From: Gammaproteobacteria bacterium
Lineage (GTDB): Bacteria; Pseudomonadota; Gammaproteobacteria; Pseudomonadales; Halieaceae
Assembly: GCA_024742415.1 (NCBI GenBank)
Contig: JANSYN010000006.1
Coordinates: 62,001 to 126,000 of the forward strand
Direction of reading: 5' to 3'
DNA: 64,000 nucleotides
A model generated the notes under the pieces. It worked only from the letters and a program-made list of their open reading frames with translations. It ran no database searches and had not been told where the DNA came from. Numbering within the stretch: the first letter of the stretch is position 1; the number at the start of each line of letters is the position of its first letter. A program made the position numbers and the translations under genes. This document shows, piece by piece, positions 36,359 through 46,893 of the stretch.

Positions 36359-38527
36359 TCAGCTGCGGCGCCAGCTGTGGTAACGCTCTACCCAGCGTAG
36401 CAGCGCTTCGGGCTTGCGCGCCTTGCGCCACTCTCCGGCGACAAACTTGTTGGCTTCATTGAGCGTGGGATACACGTGGATCGTGCCCAGTATTTTGTTC
36501 AATCCGATACCGTGCTTCATGGCCAACACAAATTCGCCCAGCAACTCTGCGGCATGATACCCAACTATAGTCACCCCCAGGATACGATCGCCCCTGGGCG
36601 GCGTCAGGACTTTCACAAAACCTTTCGCCTCGCCATCGGCAATTGCGCGATCCAGGTCAGACAGGTCATAGCGCGTGACCGCATAGGGAATGTCCTGCGC
36701 CTGCGCTTCTTCCTCGCTAAGGCCCACGCGCGCAACCTCCGGGTCAGTGAACGTTGCCCAGGGCACCACCGAATAGTCCACCCGGAAGCTGCGCAAGTGG
36801 CCAAACAGGGCATTCACCGTGGCATACCATGCCTGATGACTGGCCATGTGGGTAAATACGTAAGGCCCGGCAACGTCACCACAGGCGGCAATGGACGGCA
36901 CACGCGTCGCCAGGTAGTCATCGACTTCTATCGTTCCACTGGCGGTGATTCCGATACCCAGCTCCTCAAGACCCAGATTCTCCACATTGGGGCTGCGGCC
37001 AACGGCAACAAGCACCCGGTCGAACTGCAGCGTCACCTCGGTATCGCCACTGCGGCACACGCAGGCCTGCCCATCGTCATTGCGAAAAAACCTTGTGGGC
37101 TCGGAATTCAGCAGCACCGCGATACCGCGCTCGCCAAAGGACTGCAGCAGCAGTTCCCCCACTTCTGCGTCCTCACGCGGCAGCAAGCGTGAACCGCGCG
37201 TGAGCACCGTGACCTCGCTGCCAAGGCCGGCAAACGCCTGGGCCAGTTCGCAGCCGATGGGGCCACCACCGAGCACCAGCAGGCGACGCGGCTGCTCCCG
37301 AATATCCCAGAGTGTGTCGGAAGTCAGGTAGTCCAGGCTGTCCAGGCCCGCAATGGGCGGGATGCGGGGTCGCGCGCCGGTCGCAACAATAATATGCCGC
37401 GCAGACAGTGTCTTGCCGTTGACCTCTACCTCCCACGGCGACATGATGCGGGCATCCCCCTGCACACAGTTCACGCCCAGTTCGGTAAAGCGCTCCACCG
37501 AATCATGCGGCTCTATTGTTTTGACAATATCCTGCACGCGCTCCATCACCCTGCGAAAATCTACCTCTACCGACATGCCGGCGAGGCCAAACTCATCAGC
37601 GCGACGAGCATACTGCGCCACCCGCGCTGTGCGGATCAGAGCCTTGCTGGGCACACAACCGGTGTTGAGGCAGTCCCCGCCCATGCGGTGACGCTCAATC
37701 AGGGTCACTCTGGATTTAACGGTTGCCGCAATCAGGGACGCCACCAGACCGGCGGAGCCTGCACCGATAACGATCAGATTATTGTCGAAGCTTGCCGGGC
37801 GCCGGTACTGTGCCAGCAACCGCCGCGACTGGGCCCTGGCCAGCAGCCAGCGTGCAATAAAGGGAAACACCGCCAACAACACGAAAGACAACACAAGCGG
37901 CAGCGTCAGGATGCCCGATGCGGACTCCAGCTGGCCGAGCTGTGTACCGGCATTCACATACACGGCAGTCGCCGGCAACATACCCAGTTGCGATACCCAG
38001 TAGAAGGGCCAGGCGCGGATAGGCAGCAATCCCATCAGCAGATTAATGACAAAAAAGGGAAACAGCGGAACCAGACGCAGCGAGAACAGGTAAAAGGCAC
38101 CGTCCTTCGCGAACCCCGCGTTGACCGTGCCCAGTTGCCGGGAAAAACGCGCCTGCACCCAGTCGCGCAGCAGCGTGCGCGACACCAGGAATGCCAGCGT
38201 TGCACCGATGCTGCTGGCAAAGGACACCAAAAAAAGCGCGTACCAAAAACCGAACAGCGCCCCGCCAGCCAGGGTCATGACCGCCGCACCAGGAATGGAA
38301 AGCGCTGCTACCGCTACATACCCTGCAAAGTAAAGCACGCCGGCCAGCAGCGGGTTGGCGGTATACCACTGACGCAAATCGCCGATACTTTGCTGCAACA
38401 CTGAAAACTGCAGGTAGGCGGCAACGTCAAAATACAGGGCCAGCGACAACGCCAGCAGCAATACTGCAATAATTGAAATCTGTTTCGTCGTCAAAATCGG
38501 GGCCGCCTTGGTCACGTTGTTCTGCAT
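36359..38527 (-). CDS. Fusion of TVP38/TMEM64 (VTT) membrane domain and FAD-dependent pyridine nucleotide-disulfide oxidoreductase
   Basis: A 722-residue fusion. Residues 15-235 contain about six membrane helices with the VTT/TVP38 block ([39 protein letters not shown]). From residue 250 comes a flavoprotein like mercuric reductase or lipoamide dehydrogenase. It has the FAD site IGAGSAG (Gly255-Gly260), redox disulfide Cys286-LNTG-Cys291, NAD site [22 protein letters not shown], and a C-terminal dimerisation domain with HVYPT. The fusion is known in marine gammaproteobacteria, but its substrate is not. First gene of the leftward run ending in the ThuA-like gene. Confidence 0.9.
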   Translation of the reverse strand: MQNNVTKAAPILTTKQISIIAVLLLALSLALYFDVAAYLQFSVLQQSIGDLRQWYTANPLLAGVLYFAGYVAVAALSIPGAAVMTLAGGALFGFWYALFLVSFASSIGATLAFLVSRTLLRDWVQARFSRQLGTVNAGFAKDGAFYLFSLRLVPLFPFFVINLLMGLLPIRAWPFYWVSQLGMLPATAVYVNAGTQLGQLESASGILTLPLVLSFVLLAVFPFIARWLLARAQSRRLLAQYRRPASFDNNLIVIGAGSAGLVASLIAATVKSRVTLIERHRMGGDCLNTGCVPSKALIRTARVAQYARRADEFGLAGMSVEVDFRRVMERVQDIVKTIEPHDSVERFTELGVNCVQGDARIMSPWEVEVNGKTLSARHIIVATGARPRIPPIAGLDSLDYLTSDTLWDIREQPRRLLVLGGGPIGCELAQAFAGLGSEVTVLTRGSRLLPREDAEVGELLLQSFGERGIAVLLNSEPTRFFRNDDGQACVCRSGDTEVTLQFDRVLVAVGRSPNVENLGLEELGIGITASGTIEVDDYLATRVPSIAACGDVAGPYVFTHMASHQAWYATVNALFGHLRSFRVDYSVVPWATFTDPEVARVGLSEEEAQAQDIPYAVTRYDLSDLDRAIADGEAKGFVKVLTPPRGDRILGVTIVGYHAAELLGEFVLAMKHGIGLNKILGTIHVYPTLNEANKFVAGEWRKARKPEALLRWVERYHSWRRS

Positions 38528-38647
38528 TATGGACCGCGCCTGAATCTGCGCGGGGCGTTGTCTGTCGAACCACCACTGTACCGAAAAGTTCAGCGTGCAC
38601 TATATCTTTACGTCATATCGCCATACCGAAATACTCTAGAGCTGTGG

Positions 38648-38675
38648 TTGTTCCTGCGAGTTGCGATGGTATGAT
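38648..38675 (+). promoter_or_regulatory. Candidate sigma-70 promoter of trxA
   Basis: TTGTTC (38648-38653), 16-base spacer, TATGAT (38670-38675), 77 bases before the trxA ATG. Reasonable match by eye in the divergent gap with the FAD fusion gene. Confidence 0.5.
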
Positions 38676-38751
38676 GCCCCGTCAAATCAAGCGGCACCCC
38701 AGCACAACCTTCGGCGACCACCTGTGTCGCCAGCACTACGGGAGATTCACC

Positions 38752-39078
38752 ATGTCAGACAACATAGTACACGTCACTGATTCAACTTTTGACTCGGAAG
38801 TTCTTAACTCGGATATCCCGGTACTCGTCGACTTCTGGGCAGAGTGGTGCGGACCATGCAAAATGATCGCGCCGGTCCTGGATGAATTGGCCAGCGAGTA
38901 CGATGGCAAGCTCAAGATCTGTAAAGTCGATGTCGATGCCAACCCGGATATCCCACCCAAATTTGGTATTCGTGGCATACCCACATTGATCGTGTTCAAA
39001 GGTGGCAACGCCGAAGCGACCAAGGTTGGGGCGCTGTCAAAAACACAGCTTTCCGAGTTCATCGAAGAAGTTATCTAG
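38752..39078 (+). CDS. trxA: Thioredoxin 1
   Basis: Cytosolic disulfide reductase, 108 residues, the standard TrxA length. Active site WCGPC with Cys33 and Cys36, followed by the cis-proline loop [14 protein letters not shown]. The ATG at 38752 follows GGGAG. It is followed on the same strand by rho, the arrangement found across gammaproteobacteria. Confidence 0.97.
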   Translation: MSDNIVHVTDSTFDSEVLNSDIPVLVDFWAEWCGPCKMIAPVLDELASEYDGKLKICKVDVDANPDIPPKFGIRGIPTLIVFKGGNAEATKVGALSKTQLSEFIEEVI

Positions 39079-39084
39079 CCCTGC

Positions 39085-39107
39085 TGCCCGTGCACAACAC
39101 ACGGGCA
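39085..39107 (+). terminator. Hairpin after trxA, no T tract
   Basis: Stem TGCCCGTG (39085-39092), 7-base loop, stem CACGGGCA (39100-39107), seven bases after the stop. Without a T run it may protect the trxA 3' end or cause partial termination. Confidence 0.5.
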
Positions 39108-39164
39108 TGACGGCACCGGCACCCTCCTGAACACCTTCAGCCGGACCGTCAACTCAGCGGGGCC

Positions 39165-39196
39165 CCGACGGGCGCCGCTGCCGACGGGCGCCGCTG
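39165..39196. repeat. Two tandem copies of a 16-bp unit
   Basis: CCGACGGGCGCCGCTG at 39165-39180 and again at 39181-39196, in the rho leader. Each copy contains GGCGCC, so the region can fold strongly. Confidence 0.85.
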
Positions 39197-39494
39197 CCCT
39201 CGCACGAACGTTTACAGGCGGACCCAGGCCCGCGGGAAGCCACCAAAAACCATCACAACCAGTGAGAAAAACCTGTAGACGGCCCTGTTGGGGCGTGCTA
39301 CCTTTCTCTCGTCGTTTGCTCTTGAGCGGCCCCTGACGTAACCCGTCTGCAAAGCGCTATAAAAAACGCAAAGCAGAAAAAACCAAAGCCCCATAACCTG
39401 ATTTTGATCATACCCGCGCTGGCATCTCCAGTCGGTACTCACGTTTAAATTCAACTTCCTCCTCCTTCGAATAACGCCTGTATAGCTATATCCT

Positions 39495-40763
39495 ATGAAT
39501 CTTACCGACCTCAAAACGAAATCTACCCAAGAACTCATCGACATCGCCAAAGAAATGGGCCTGGACAACATGGCCCGTTCACGCAAGCAGGACATCATTT
39601 TCGCGGTGCTCAAACGCCACGCAAAAAGTGGTGAAGATATCTACGGCGATGGCGTGCTCGAAATACTCCAGGATGGATTTGGCTTCCTGCGCTCATCGGA
39701 CAGCTCCTATCTCGCAGGGCCAGACGACATCTACGTCTCGCCCAGCCAGATTCGGCGTTTCAATCTGCGTACCGGTGATACCATCGCGGGCAAAATCCGC
39801 CCACCCAAGGACAGCGAGCGCTACTTCGCACTGCTCAAGGTCGATGAAGTCAACTTCAGCAAGCCGGAGCAGTCGAAAAGCAAAATACTGTTTGAGAACC
39901 TCACCCCGCTATTCCCGGACGAGCGCCTCACACTGGAGCAGGGCAACGGCAGCACAGAGGATTTGACCGGCAGGATCATCGATCTGTGTTCACCGATCGG
40001 CAAGGGCCAGCGCGGATTGCTGGTGGCACCACCCAAAGCCGGTAAAACCATCATGATGCAGAACATCGCCCAGGCAATCATTACCAACAATCCCGAATGC
40101 GACATCATCGTCCTGCTGATTGATGAACGTCCCGAAGAGGTAACCGAGATGCAACGCTCGGTGGGTGTGCGCGGGGCCGAGGTCGTAGCGTCCACCTTTG
40201 ACGAGCCACCGGCACGCCACGTGCAGGTCGCCGACATGGTCATCGAAAAAGCCAAGCGCCTGGTAGAGCACAAGCGCGACGTGGTCATCCTGCTGGATTC
40301 CATCACACGCCTGGCCCGCGCCTACAACACCGTTATACCAAGCTCCGGCAAGGTACTGACCGGCGGCGTGGACGCCCACGCGCTGGAACGACCCAAGCGT
40401 TTCTTTGGCGCGGCGCGCAACATCGAGGAAGGCGGCAGCCTGTCGATCATCGCCACCGCGTTGATCGATACCGGCTCCAAGATGGACGAGGTCATCTACG
40501 AGGAATTCAAGGGCACCGGTAACATGGAACTGCACCTGGATCGTAAAATTGCCGAGAAGCGCGTGTATCCTGCCATTAACATCCGGCGCTCGGGCACGCG
40601 TCGCGAAGAACTGCTCACCGCTGACGATGAACTGCAGCGCATGTGGATTCTGCGCAAACTGCTGCACGGCATGGAAGACCTGCCCGCCATTGAGTTCCTG
40701 ACTGACAAGCTCAAGGAAACCAAGACCAACGAAGAGTTCTTCAAATCCATGAAGCGAAAATAG
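39495..40763 (+). CDS. rho: Transcription termination factor Rho
   Basis: Hexameric RNA helicase that ends transcription at unstructured C-rich RNA. The 422-residue protein has the N-terminal helical domain [22 protein letters not shown] and the RNA-binding cold-shock fold [29 protein letters not shown]. Walker A APPKAGKT (Lys184), Walker [11 protein letters not shown] and the C-terminal MWILRKLLH are also present. Length and motifs are standard. The ATG at 39495 matches the conserved N terminus. Confidence 0.98.
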   Translation: MNLTDLKTKSTQELIDIAKEMGLDNMARSRKQDIIFAVLKRHAKSGEDIYGDGVLEILQDGFGFLRSSDSSYLAGPDDIYVSPSQIRRFNLRTGDTIAGKIRPPKDSERYFALLKVDEVNFSKPEQSKSKILFENLTPLFPDERLTLEQGNGSTEDLTGRIIDLCSPIGKGQRGLLVAPPKAGKTIMMQNIAQAIITNNPECDIIVLLIDERPEEVTEMQRSVGVRGAEVVASTFDEPPARHVQVADMVIEKAKRLVEHKRDVVILLDSITRLARAYNTVIPSSGKVLTGGVDAHALERPKRFFGAARNIEEGGSLSIIATALIDTGSKMDEVIYEEFKGTGNMELHLDRKIAEKRVYPAINIRRSGTRREELLTADDELQRMWILRKLLHGMEDLPAIEFLTDKLKETKTNEEFFKSMKRK

Positions 40764-41100
40764 CAGCGCGACCCGCGACAGCAAAAGTCGCGCAGCGCAG
40801 GCAACAGCTGCAGCACGCACAGCACGCCCCGGCGCGGCCGGGCCATCCCTCGCTGGCACCTCACTCAGTGCGCATGCCTTGTGCCGTCGCGCAACCTGCG
40901 CAGGCCGCAGACTCAGGCAACGCCTGAACCATCAGCGATTTTTTTGCGCGTTCACGCGACGGGGGCAACCGTCATCAGGATAGTCAGCGCCCTCGTCACA
41001 GGCCTGTTCAGACCTGTACTGCGCGCCAGCCGGGTCACGATTGCACGCGGTATGTACACAGTGTACTGTCCAAACTTCCCCGTAAAGACGCGCATCACTG
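40764..41100. other. rho-ubiD intergenic region
   Basis: 337 bases without a gene. It contains a hairpin shortly after rho (CGCGAC / GTCGCG, 40774-40792, no T tract) and a palindrome near its right end (41054-41066). The rest shows nothing clear. Confidence 0.65.
41054..41066. promoter_or_regulatory. 13-bp palindrome upstream of ubiD, operator-like
   Basis: GTACAC-A-GTGTAC, perfect 6-bp arms around one base, centred 41 bases before the ubiD ATG. The position suits a repressor site overlapping or just after a promoter. The binding protein is unknown. Confidence 0.45.
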
Positions 41101-42594
41101 ATGAAATATGCTGACCTGAGAGACTTTATCGCACTGCTGGAGCAGCGCGGCGATCTGGTTCGAATCAAGGCTGAAGTTGACCCCAACCTGGAGATGACAG
41201 AAATCGCCGACCGCACCTTACGCGGCGGGGGGCCGGCGCTGCTGTTCGAAAACCCCAAAGGCTATGACATGCCCGTACTGGCCAACCTGTTTGGCACAGA
41301 ACAGCGAGTTGCCATGGGCATGGGCGCTGACAGTATTGAAGCGCTGCGCGAGATCGGCGAGTTGCTGGCCTACCTGCGCCAGCCAGATCCGCCCAGGGGC
41401 GTAAAAGAGCTATGGGACAAGGCCCCCGTACTTAAGCAGGTGCTGAATATGGCGCCAAAAGTCGTGCGCAGGGCGGCCTGCCAACAACACGTTATCAGCG
41501 CAGAGAACGTCGACCTCTATCGCATGCCGATACAGACCTGCTGGCCCGAAGACGCCGGGCCACTGGTGACATGGCCGCTGGTGATTACCCGCGGGCCGAA
41601 CAAAGAGCGACTGAATCTCGGTATCTACCGGATGCAGCTCATAGGCAGGAACAAACTGATCATGCGTTGGCTGTCGCACCGCGGCGGCGCACTGGATTTT
41701 CGCGAATGGCAGTTAAAGCATCCGGGGGAACGCTATCCCGTGGCTATCGCACTGGGCGCCGATCCCGCCACGACACTGGGCGCAGTCACCCCCGTGCCTG
41801 ACCCTATCTCGGAATTTGCCTTCGCCGGACTACTGCGCGGCGCAAAAACGGAACTGGCAGAATGCGTCACGCCGCTGTGCAAAGCGCACGGGCTGCAGGT
41901 GCCGGCCAGCGCGGAAATCATCATGGAGGGCTACCTTGAGCCAGGCGAAATGGCTGACGAAGGCCCCTTTGGCGATCACACCGGCTATTACAACGAGATT
42001 GACCGCTTCCCGGTGTTTACCGTAGAGGCCATCACCCATCGCGACGATCCCATCTACCACAGCACGTACACGGGCCGGCCACCCGACGAGCCGGCCATAC
42101 TGGGTGTGGCGCTGAACGAGGTCTTCGTGCCCATACTAAAAAAGCAGTTCCCGGAAATCGTCGATTTCTACCTGCCACCGGAAGGCTGCTCATACCGCGT
42201 TGCAGTGGTCACCATGCGCAAGGAATACCCTGGGCATGCCAAGCGCGTAATGCTGGGCATCTGGTCCTTTCTGCGCCAGTTCATGTATACCAAGTTTGTG
42301 ATCGTCACCGACGACGACGTCGACGCGCGTGACTGGAAGGACGTTATCTGGGCCATGACAACCCGCATGGACCCCCGCCGCGATTGCGTTTTCGTCGACA
42401 ACACGCCCATCGACTATCTGGACTTCGCGTCACCGGTGTCCGGCCTCGGGTCCAAGGTAGGTTTCGATGCTACCAACAAGTGGCCCGGTGAAACCGACCG
42501 GGAATGGGGGCGCCCGATTCAAATGACGCAGGCGGTAAAAGAGCGGGTCGATGCGCTGTGGGACGAGCTGGGCATCACGCTCGAGCAGCGCTAG
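41101..42594 (+). CDS. ubiD: 3-octaprenyl-4-hydroxybenzoate decarboxylase
   Basis: Prenylated-FMN-dependent decarboxylase of ubiquinone synthesis. The 497-residue protein has the standard UbiD N terminus ([21 protein letters not shown]), the [27 protein letters not shown] block that binds cofactor and metal, and [11 protein letters not shown]. The C-terminal part includes [26 protein letters not shown]. Length is normal. ubiX is not in the window. It converges on hemY. Confidence 0.96.
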   Translation: MKYADLRDFIALLEQRGDLVRIKAEVDPNLEMTEIADRTLRGGGPALLFENPKGYDMPVLANLFGTEQRVAMGMGADSIEALREIGELLAYLRQPDPPRGVKELWDKAPVLKQVLNMAPKVVRRAACQQHVISAENVDLYRMPIQTCWPEDAGPLVTWPLVITRGPNKERLNLGIYRMQLIGRNKLIMRWLSHRGGALDFREWQLKHPGERYPVAIALGADPATTLGAVTPVPDPISEFAFAGLLRGAKTELAECVTPLCKAHGLQVPASAEIIMEGYLEPGEMADEGPFGDHTGYYNEIDRFPVFTVEAITHRDDPIYHSTYTGRPPDEPAILGVALNEVFVPILKKQFPEIVDFYLPPEGCSYRVAVVTMRKEYPGHAKRVMLGIWSFLRQFMYTKFVIVTDDDVDARDWKDVIWAMTTRMDPRRDCVFVDNTPIDYLDFASPVSGLGSKVGFDATNKWPGETDREWGRPIQMTQAVKERVDALWDELGITLEQR

Positions 42595-42610
42595 CGACGG
42601 CCGACGCGCC

Positions 42611-42645
42611 GCTGCTCAATGCTGGAAAATGCTGGAAAATGCACT
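42611..42645. repeat. 10-bp repeat at the ubiD/hemY convergent junction
   Basis: GCTGGAAAAT occurs twice in tandem (42621-42640), with diverged copies on each side (GCTGCTCAAT before, GCACT after). A very short array, like the other unit-specific repeats in this window. Confidence 0.65.
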
Positions 42646-42708
42646 GGACGCACAGCGTACGTACCAATGGCCTCGACCGGGCCGGGCAAAGGCCGGTGCC
42701 CACGCCCG

Positions 42709-43956
42709 TTATGCCTCGCTGCTGTTTTCCAGTATCAGGTGGCCGGAGGGCGTTCTGTCGGGCAGGGGCAATTCAGGCAGGGCCGGCGTGCTCGCCGCAA
42801 GCCCTTCACGGTAGTAAGCCGCGGCCACCTTGGGTTCTCCAAGGGCGACCAGCAAGCGCCCCAGCTCAGCACAGACCTCCGCCGAGGGATCAATGCGATA
42901 GCTGCTTTCAAAATAGTCTCGCGCCTTACCCCACAAGCTGTCACGCAGGCACAGCCGCCCAAGACATAACAGCAGTTGCGCGTCTTCCGGGTGATCGGGC
43001 AGCCAACGCTCGGCCTTGCTCAATCGAGCCGAGGCGTTGCCACCCTCCAGCAGGCCCAGCTGTCGCACCAGTAGCGGATCCCAGTGACGCTTGAGTGCAC
43101 GCAGTATCGACTTCTCGGCCGCCTCCTGGTCGCCCAGCGCCAGCTCACGGTTGACATAAAGCTGCAGCATTTTCGCGTCCTGCTTTTGCTGACTGGCCAG
43201 GCCCTGCCAGACACTGTGCAGTTCCGTTGCGGTGGCGGCTGACTGCAGCCGTTGCTGCTGTACCTTCAGCTCCAGCGCCTGCGCGGCTGCCGTCGTGGTT
43301 TGCTTGTGTTTTAACAACTCTGGCTGCAGCGCCAGCAACTTTTCAAGATCGCCGGTTCCCTCATAGGCCCGCTGCAAGAGCTGCAATACATAGGGGTGTT
43401 TGGCCACGTTCGCAGAGGCATCTTCAAGCACAGCGATGGCGTGTTCATAATCGCCCGCCTGCAGTTTGTGCTCGGCGCGCACGATTTCAACGGCAATGGC
43501 CGCCTCGGGCTCTGCATCGCTGGCTGCCTGTAAATATTCTGCCGCGCTCTCGGGCTCATCCAGGTGCACACTCGCACGCGCGGCCAGCACGTAGTTCATC
43601 AGGGGCATGTCGTTATGCTGCACACCGCGCAACAGCTGGCGGCGCGCGCGCAGCCAGTTGCCCTCGATGTAGTTGATCAATCCACGCGTACTGCTCTGGT
43701 GAGACTGGTGCGCACGACGACTATCCAGCCAACTGACAAAAGAGCGCTTGCCGCCCAGCAGACGATAGATCAGGCGCAGCAACTGGTAGAACAGCCAAAG
43801 CCCAAGGGCGAGTGCCAGCAGGCCCAACCACAGGCTGGATTCCAATGTGTAGTTGCCATAGGTCACCAGCACATAGCCCGGGTCTGTCTCGATCAGGGCG
43901 ATCAGGCCAACGCCCACGAGCAGCGCAAACAGGCAATAGGCGAACAGTCTACGCAT
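42709..43956 (-). CDS. hemY: HemY, haem biosynthesis-associated TPR protein
   Basis: A 415-residue inner-membrane protein with two N-terminal membrane helices (about residues 4-21 and 40-65), then TPR-type helical repeats on the periplasmic or cytosolic face. The start MRRLFAYCLFALLVGVGLIALIETDPGYVLV and SSLWLGLLALALGLWLFYQLLRL are typical of proteobacterial HemY. This is not the protoporphyrinogen oxidase of Gram-positives. Its role is thought to be organising haem-synthesis enzymes. Last of the hemC-D-X-Y series, two bases after hemX. Confidence 0.93.
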   Translation of the reverse strand: MRRLFAYCLFALLVGVGLIALIETDPGYVLVTYGNYTLESSLWLGLLALALGLWLFYQLLRLIYRLLGGKRSFVSWLDSRRAHQSHQSSTRGLINYIEGNWLRARRQLLRGVQHNDMPLMNYVLAARASVHLDEPESAAEYLQAASDAEPEAAIAVEIVRAEHKLQAGDYEHAIAVLEDASANVAKHPYVLQLLQRAYEGTGDLEKLLALQPELLKHKQTTTAAAQALELKVQQQRLQSAATATELHSVWQGLASQQKQDAKMLQLYVNRELALGDQEAAEKSILRALKRHWDPLLVRQLGLLEGGNASARLSKAERWLPDHPEDAQLLLCLGRLCLRDSLWGKARDYFESSYRIDPSAEVCAELGRLLVALGEPKVAAAYYREGLAASTPALPELPLPDRTPSGHLILENSSEA

Positions 43957-43958
43957 GC

Positions 43959-45125
43959 TTATTCTCCGCTCGCCTCTTGGTCGTCGAGCCGCTGCTCAAC
44001 CGCCGCATCCAGCGCGCGCAGGGAACGCGAGATGTCCGGCATGGTGACGGCAATCTGCATACTGGCCAGTTCAACCAGCTCCCTGCTCATGGCCGAAGCG
44101 GCGACCTCGTCGGAATCCTGGAACTGTGCGACCCACTTCTGGGCTCGCTCAAGGCTTTCCCGATACAGGGGCTGGTTGCCAGACAACAAAGCCACCTGTG
44201 CCTGCTCCATCAGCATGCGCAGATTTTGCCGTACCAGGCTCTCCCATTGTGGGTCCATCAGGGCCTGCATGGGCACATCGCGACGCCGGATGACGATGTA
44301 ATCTGACAGTTTGCGCAGTGCGGCCTCATACCCCTGGCGAAGGCGGTCCTGCCAGCCCTCGGCGGGCGCGGGCGCTGCCAGCGCATCGCCCTCGGGCATG
44401 GCAAAGATCACCAGTTCGTCGGCCTGCTCAATGAGTGCGGACAGGCGCAGGTAGATACCCTGGGTATCGATCGTTGGTACCGCTCGCACGGCAGCAAGAT
44501 CGGCCGCCACAGCGGCGCGCACCTGATGCAGGCCAATGTCGTCAAGCTCACGCAGAACGCCGTCGGCGCTGTTGAGCAGCGCACGGGCAGCCACGGTGTC
44601 TCCCGCCATGATCAGGCGCTGGTTTGCCAGCCGCAAAAGATACTCCGCCTCTGCCAGCAACCAGCTGCCGCGATCGTTGGCGCGCAGGGCGCCCAACTCG
44701 GCACGCTGTTCCGCCATTTGGCTTTCCATATCGAGCAAAGCCTGGGACAGTCGCTCGGATTCACCTTGCAGCGTGCTGCGCATATCCTGCAGCCCGCCAG
44801 ACAACTGGCGATTCAGGTTGCTCTCCAGCAAAACCAGGGCCTGGTCATCCTTACCCAGTGAATTTTCCAGGCGATCAAGGCGCGCGCTCAGCGCGTCTCT
44901 TTCCTGTTCAACCTGGGGCAGCAACCATGCGGCCAGGCCGGCCATACCCAGCACCAGTAACAGCGCCAGCCAGGCGACAAGGGAAAAAGACCTGCGCGGG
45001 GGCGGCGCTGCCGCAGCGGGCTGTTGCTCAACGGCGGAGCTGATTACAGCATCCTGGTCGGCGTCTGCCTGTGTTTGCTCCGGGTCGTCTGGCTTGTCAT
45101 TCTGCTTGTCTTGCTGATCACTCAC
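43959..45125 (-). CDS. hemX: HemX, membrane protein of the haem cluster
   Basis: A 388-residue single-pass protein. A hydrophilic Gln/Asp-rich N-terminal tail (1-45) is followed by one helix (about 48-68), a long coiled coil (70-150) and a conserved HemX domain (WLLAEAEYLLRLANQRLIMAGD). It is often annotated as uroporphyrinogen-III C-methyltransferase, but no methyltransferase motif is present. It abuts hemD with no spacer and is followed after two bases by hemY, so all are one operon. Confidence 0.93.
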   Translation of the reverse strand: MSDQQDKQNDKPDDPEQTQADADQDAVISSAVEQQPAAAAPPPRRSFSLVAWLALLLVLGMAGLAAWLLPQVEQERDALSARLDRLENSLGKDDQALVLLESNLNRQLSGGLQDMRSTLQGESERLSQALLDMESQMAEQRAELGALRANDRGSWLLAEAEYLLRLANQRLIMAGDTVAARALLNSADGVLRELDDIGLHQVRAAVAADLAAVRAVPTIDTQGIYLRLSALIEQADELVIFAMPEGDALAAPAPAEGWQDRLRQGYEAALRKLSDYIVIRRRDVPMQALMDPQWESLVRQNLRMLMEQAQVALLSGNQPLYRESLERAQKWVAQFQDSDEVAASAMSRELVELASMQIAVTMPDISRSLRALDAAVEQRLDDQEASGE

Positions 45126-45911
45126 TTACCGGTCTCCAGGGCAGGTTGTACACGTCTCCAGTGCGCGAATCATTGCAGCGTCTGAGGCGTTTTCCGCGAT
45201 GGTGATATGTTTGCAGCCCAAGCTGCGCGCGATGTCTGCAACTCGCGTTGAGGGCACTATTATAGCGATAGCGCTTAAGGTAGTGGTTTCCGCAGGGCTA
45301 AGCAACTCTGCGAAATTTACAATTCCCTCGCCGCTGCTGAACATGGCGATGTCGACACCCCACTGTGCCAGATGACGCGCAAGGACACCCGCAGGCAGTG
45401 ACGGACAGCCGCGCTGATAACACACCAATTCATCGACCGTGGCGCCGCGCGCCTGCAGTTCACTGCGCAAGGCCCCGCGACCACCCTCACCTTTTACAAT
45501 CAGAACACGCTCACCCTGCACGGACGCCAGGCCGTTCAGGGCCAGCAGGCCCTCGCTGGTCATCTGTGACGGCGGAAACTGCACATCCAGCCCATAGCCG
45601 GCCAGCAGCGCGGCAGTTGCTCCGCCCACTGCGTACCAGTTCAGACCCACCGGCAGCTGTGGCCAATAGTCCTCGATATGACCCATGCCGAACGCTACCG
45701 CGTTGGCACTGACGAATATGACATGCTGGTAATTGTCGAGCGCCAGCAGCCGCGCACGCTGCTCCGGTGGCAGTGGCTCCACGGGCTTTAACACCAACAT
45801 GGGCTGGTGACAGCTGCGGTAGCCTGCATCCACAAGCTGTTCACACAAACGCTGCGCCGCGAGGCCTTCAGGCCGGGTGACCAACACCATTGGGGCAGTG
45901 TTACTGGCCAT
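45126..45911 (-). CDS. hemD: Uroporphyrinogen-III synthase
   Basis: Closes hydroxymethylbilane to uroporphyrinogen III in haem synthesis. The 261-residue protein has the loosely conserved HemD fold: [29 protein letters not shown], and [19 protein letters not shown] near the C terminus. The start at 45911 overlaps the hemC end by 11 bases and leads into VLVTRP. An internal Met (45890) would avoid the overlap. Confidence 0.92.
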   Translation of the reverse strand: MASNTAPMVLVTRPEGLAAQRLCEQLVDAGYRSCHQPMLVLKPVEPLPPEQRARLLALDNYQHVIFVSANAVAFGMGHIEDYWPQLPVGLNWYAVGGATAALLAGYGLDVQFPPSQMTSEGLLALNGLASVQGERVLIVKGEGGRGALRSELQARGATVDELVCYQRGCPSLPAGVLARHLAQWGVDIAMFSSGEGIVNFAELLSPAETTTLSAIAIIVPSTRVADIARSLGCKHITIAENASDAAMIRALETCTTCPGDR

Positions 45912-46836
45912 ACACCTGAGCCAGGATGGCCGCCGCACCCTGGTCCATTAAGGCCTGGGCCACTTGTTCACCCAGCACTTCGGCATCGGCAGCAGGTGCG
46001 GTGGCTTCAGCGCGCAAGATCAGCGAGCCATCAGGCTTGCCAACCAGCCCGCGCAGGCGCAGCGTGTCGCTGTGCGGCTGCACGTACTCAGCAAAGCAGG
46101 CAATGGGCACCTGGCAGCCGCCCTGCAGCGCCTTGTTCATCGCCCGCTCGGCACTCACCCGGCGCGCGGTTGCCTCGTGATGCAGGGGTTGCAACAGTTC
46201 GCGTGTTCGCTCGTCACCCACGCGCAGTTCCACACCCACCGCGCCCTGTCCCCCGGCAGGCAGGGATTCGCCGGTTGGAATCTGCTGCCGAATCCGCGCG
46301 GCCATACCCAGCCGAATCAGGCCCGCGCTGGCAAGAATGATGGCATCGTACTCGCCCTCATCCAGTTTGCGCAGGCGCGTGTTGACGTTGCCGCGCAGGA
46401 ATTCGACAACAAGATCAGGCCGCCGGGCGCGCAACTGGCACTCCCGGCGCAAGCTCGATGTGCCCACCACACTTGCGGGGGGCAAGGCAGCAAGGCTTTC
46501 GTACTGATGGCTGACGAAGGCATCGGTGGGGTCTTCACGCTCACAGATCGGGCCCAGGCACAGCCCCGGCGGAAACTCCATGGGAACATCCTTCATGGAA
46601 TGCACGGCAATATCCGCGCGCCCCTCCAGCAAGGCTGTTTCGAGCTCTTTGACAAACAGCCCCTTGCCGCCCACCTTGGCCAATGGCACATCCAGCAGCT
46701 GGTCGCCGCGCGAAGTCATCCCCAGTAACTGCACGTCCAGGCCGGGGTGCATACTGATCAGGGCGTCGCGCACATAATGCGCCTGCCACAGGGCCAGCGG
46801 GCTTTCTCGGGTTGCAATGGTGATTTGGCGCGTCAT
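45901..46836 (-). CDS. hemC: Hydroxymethylbilane synthase (porphobilinogen deaminase)
   Basis: Polymerises four porphobilinogens into hydroxymethylbilane. The 311-residue protein has [19 protein letters not shown] (catalytic Asp83), [11 protein letters not shown] and the dipyrromethane cofactor Cys241 in [10 protein letters not shown]. Head of the hemC-D-X-Y operon. algR and algZ lie just upstream on the same strand, 57 bases before it, an order conserved from Pseudomonas. Confidence 0.97.
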   Translation of the reverse strand: MTRQITIATRESPLALWQAHYVRDALISMHPGLDVQLLGMTSRGDQLLDVPLAKVGGKGLFVKELETALLEGRADIAVHSMKDVPMEFPPGLCLGPICEREDPTDAFVSHQYESLAALPPASVVGTSSLRRECQLRARRPDLVVEFLRGNVNTRLRKLDEGEYDAIILASAGLIRLGMAARIRQQIPTGESLPAGGQGAVGVELRVGDERTRELLQPLHHEATARRVSAERAMNKALQGGCQVPIACFAEYVQPHSDTLRLRGLVGKPDGSLILRAEATAPAADAEVLGEQVAQALMDQGAAAILAQVYGQ

Positions 46837-46893
46837 AAGGAATTCCAGAACAATGCGCCATGATACCAGCGTGATCCAGGTACAGCGACCGTG

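Larger units (their letters stand above)
39079..39494. other. trxA-rho intergenic region / rho leader
   Basis: 416 bases without a gene. It has a perfect hairpin after trxA (TGCCCGTG / CACGGGCA, 39085-39107), lacking a T tract. Further features are two copies of a 16-bp unit (39165-39196) and a pyrimidine-rich patch (about 39452-39467). A palindrome TATAGCTATA (39481-39490) lies right before the rho start. A long leader here is normal, because Rho represses its own gene by early termination in the leader. A Shine-Dalgarno box for rho is not evident. Confidence 0.65.

Noticed and set aside
40774-40792. Intrinsic terminator of rho
   Set aside because: The CGCGAC/GTCGCG hairpin is short and lacks a T tract; kept only as a note in the intergenic entry.
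43959-45125. Uroporphyrinogen-III C-methyltransferase activity for HemX
   Set aside because: No SAM-binding motif; a single membrane helix plus coiled coil fits HemX.
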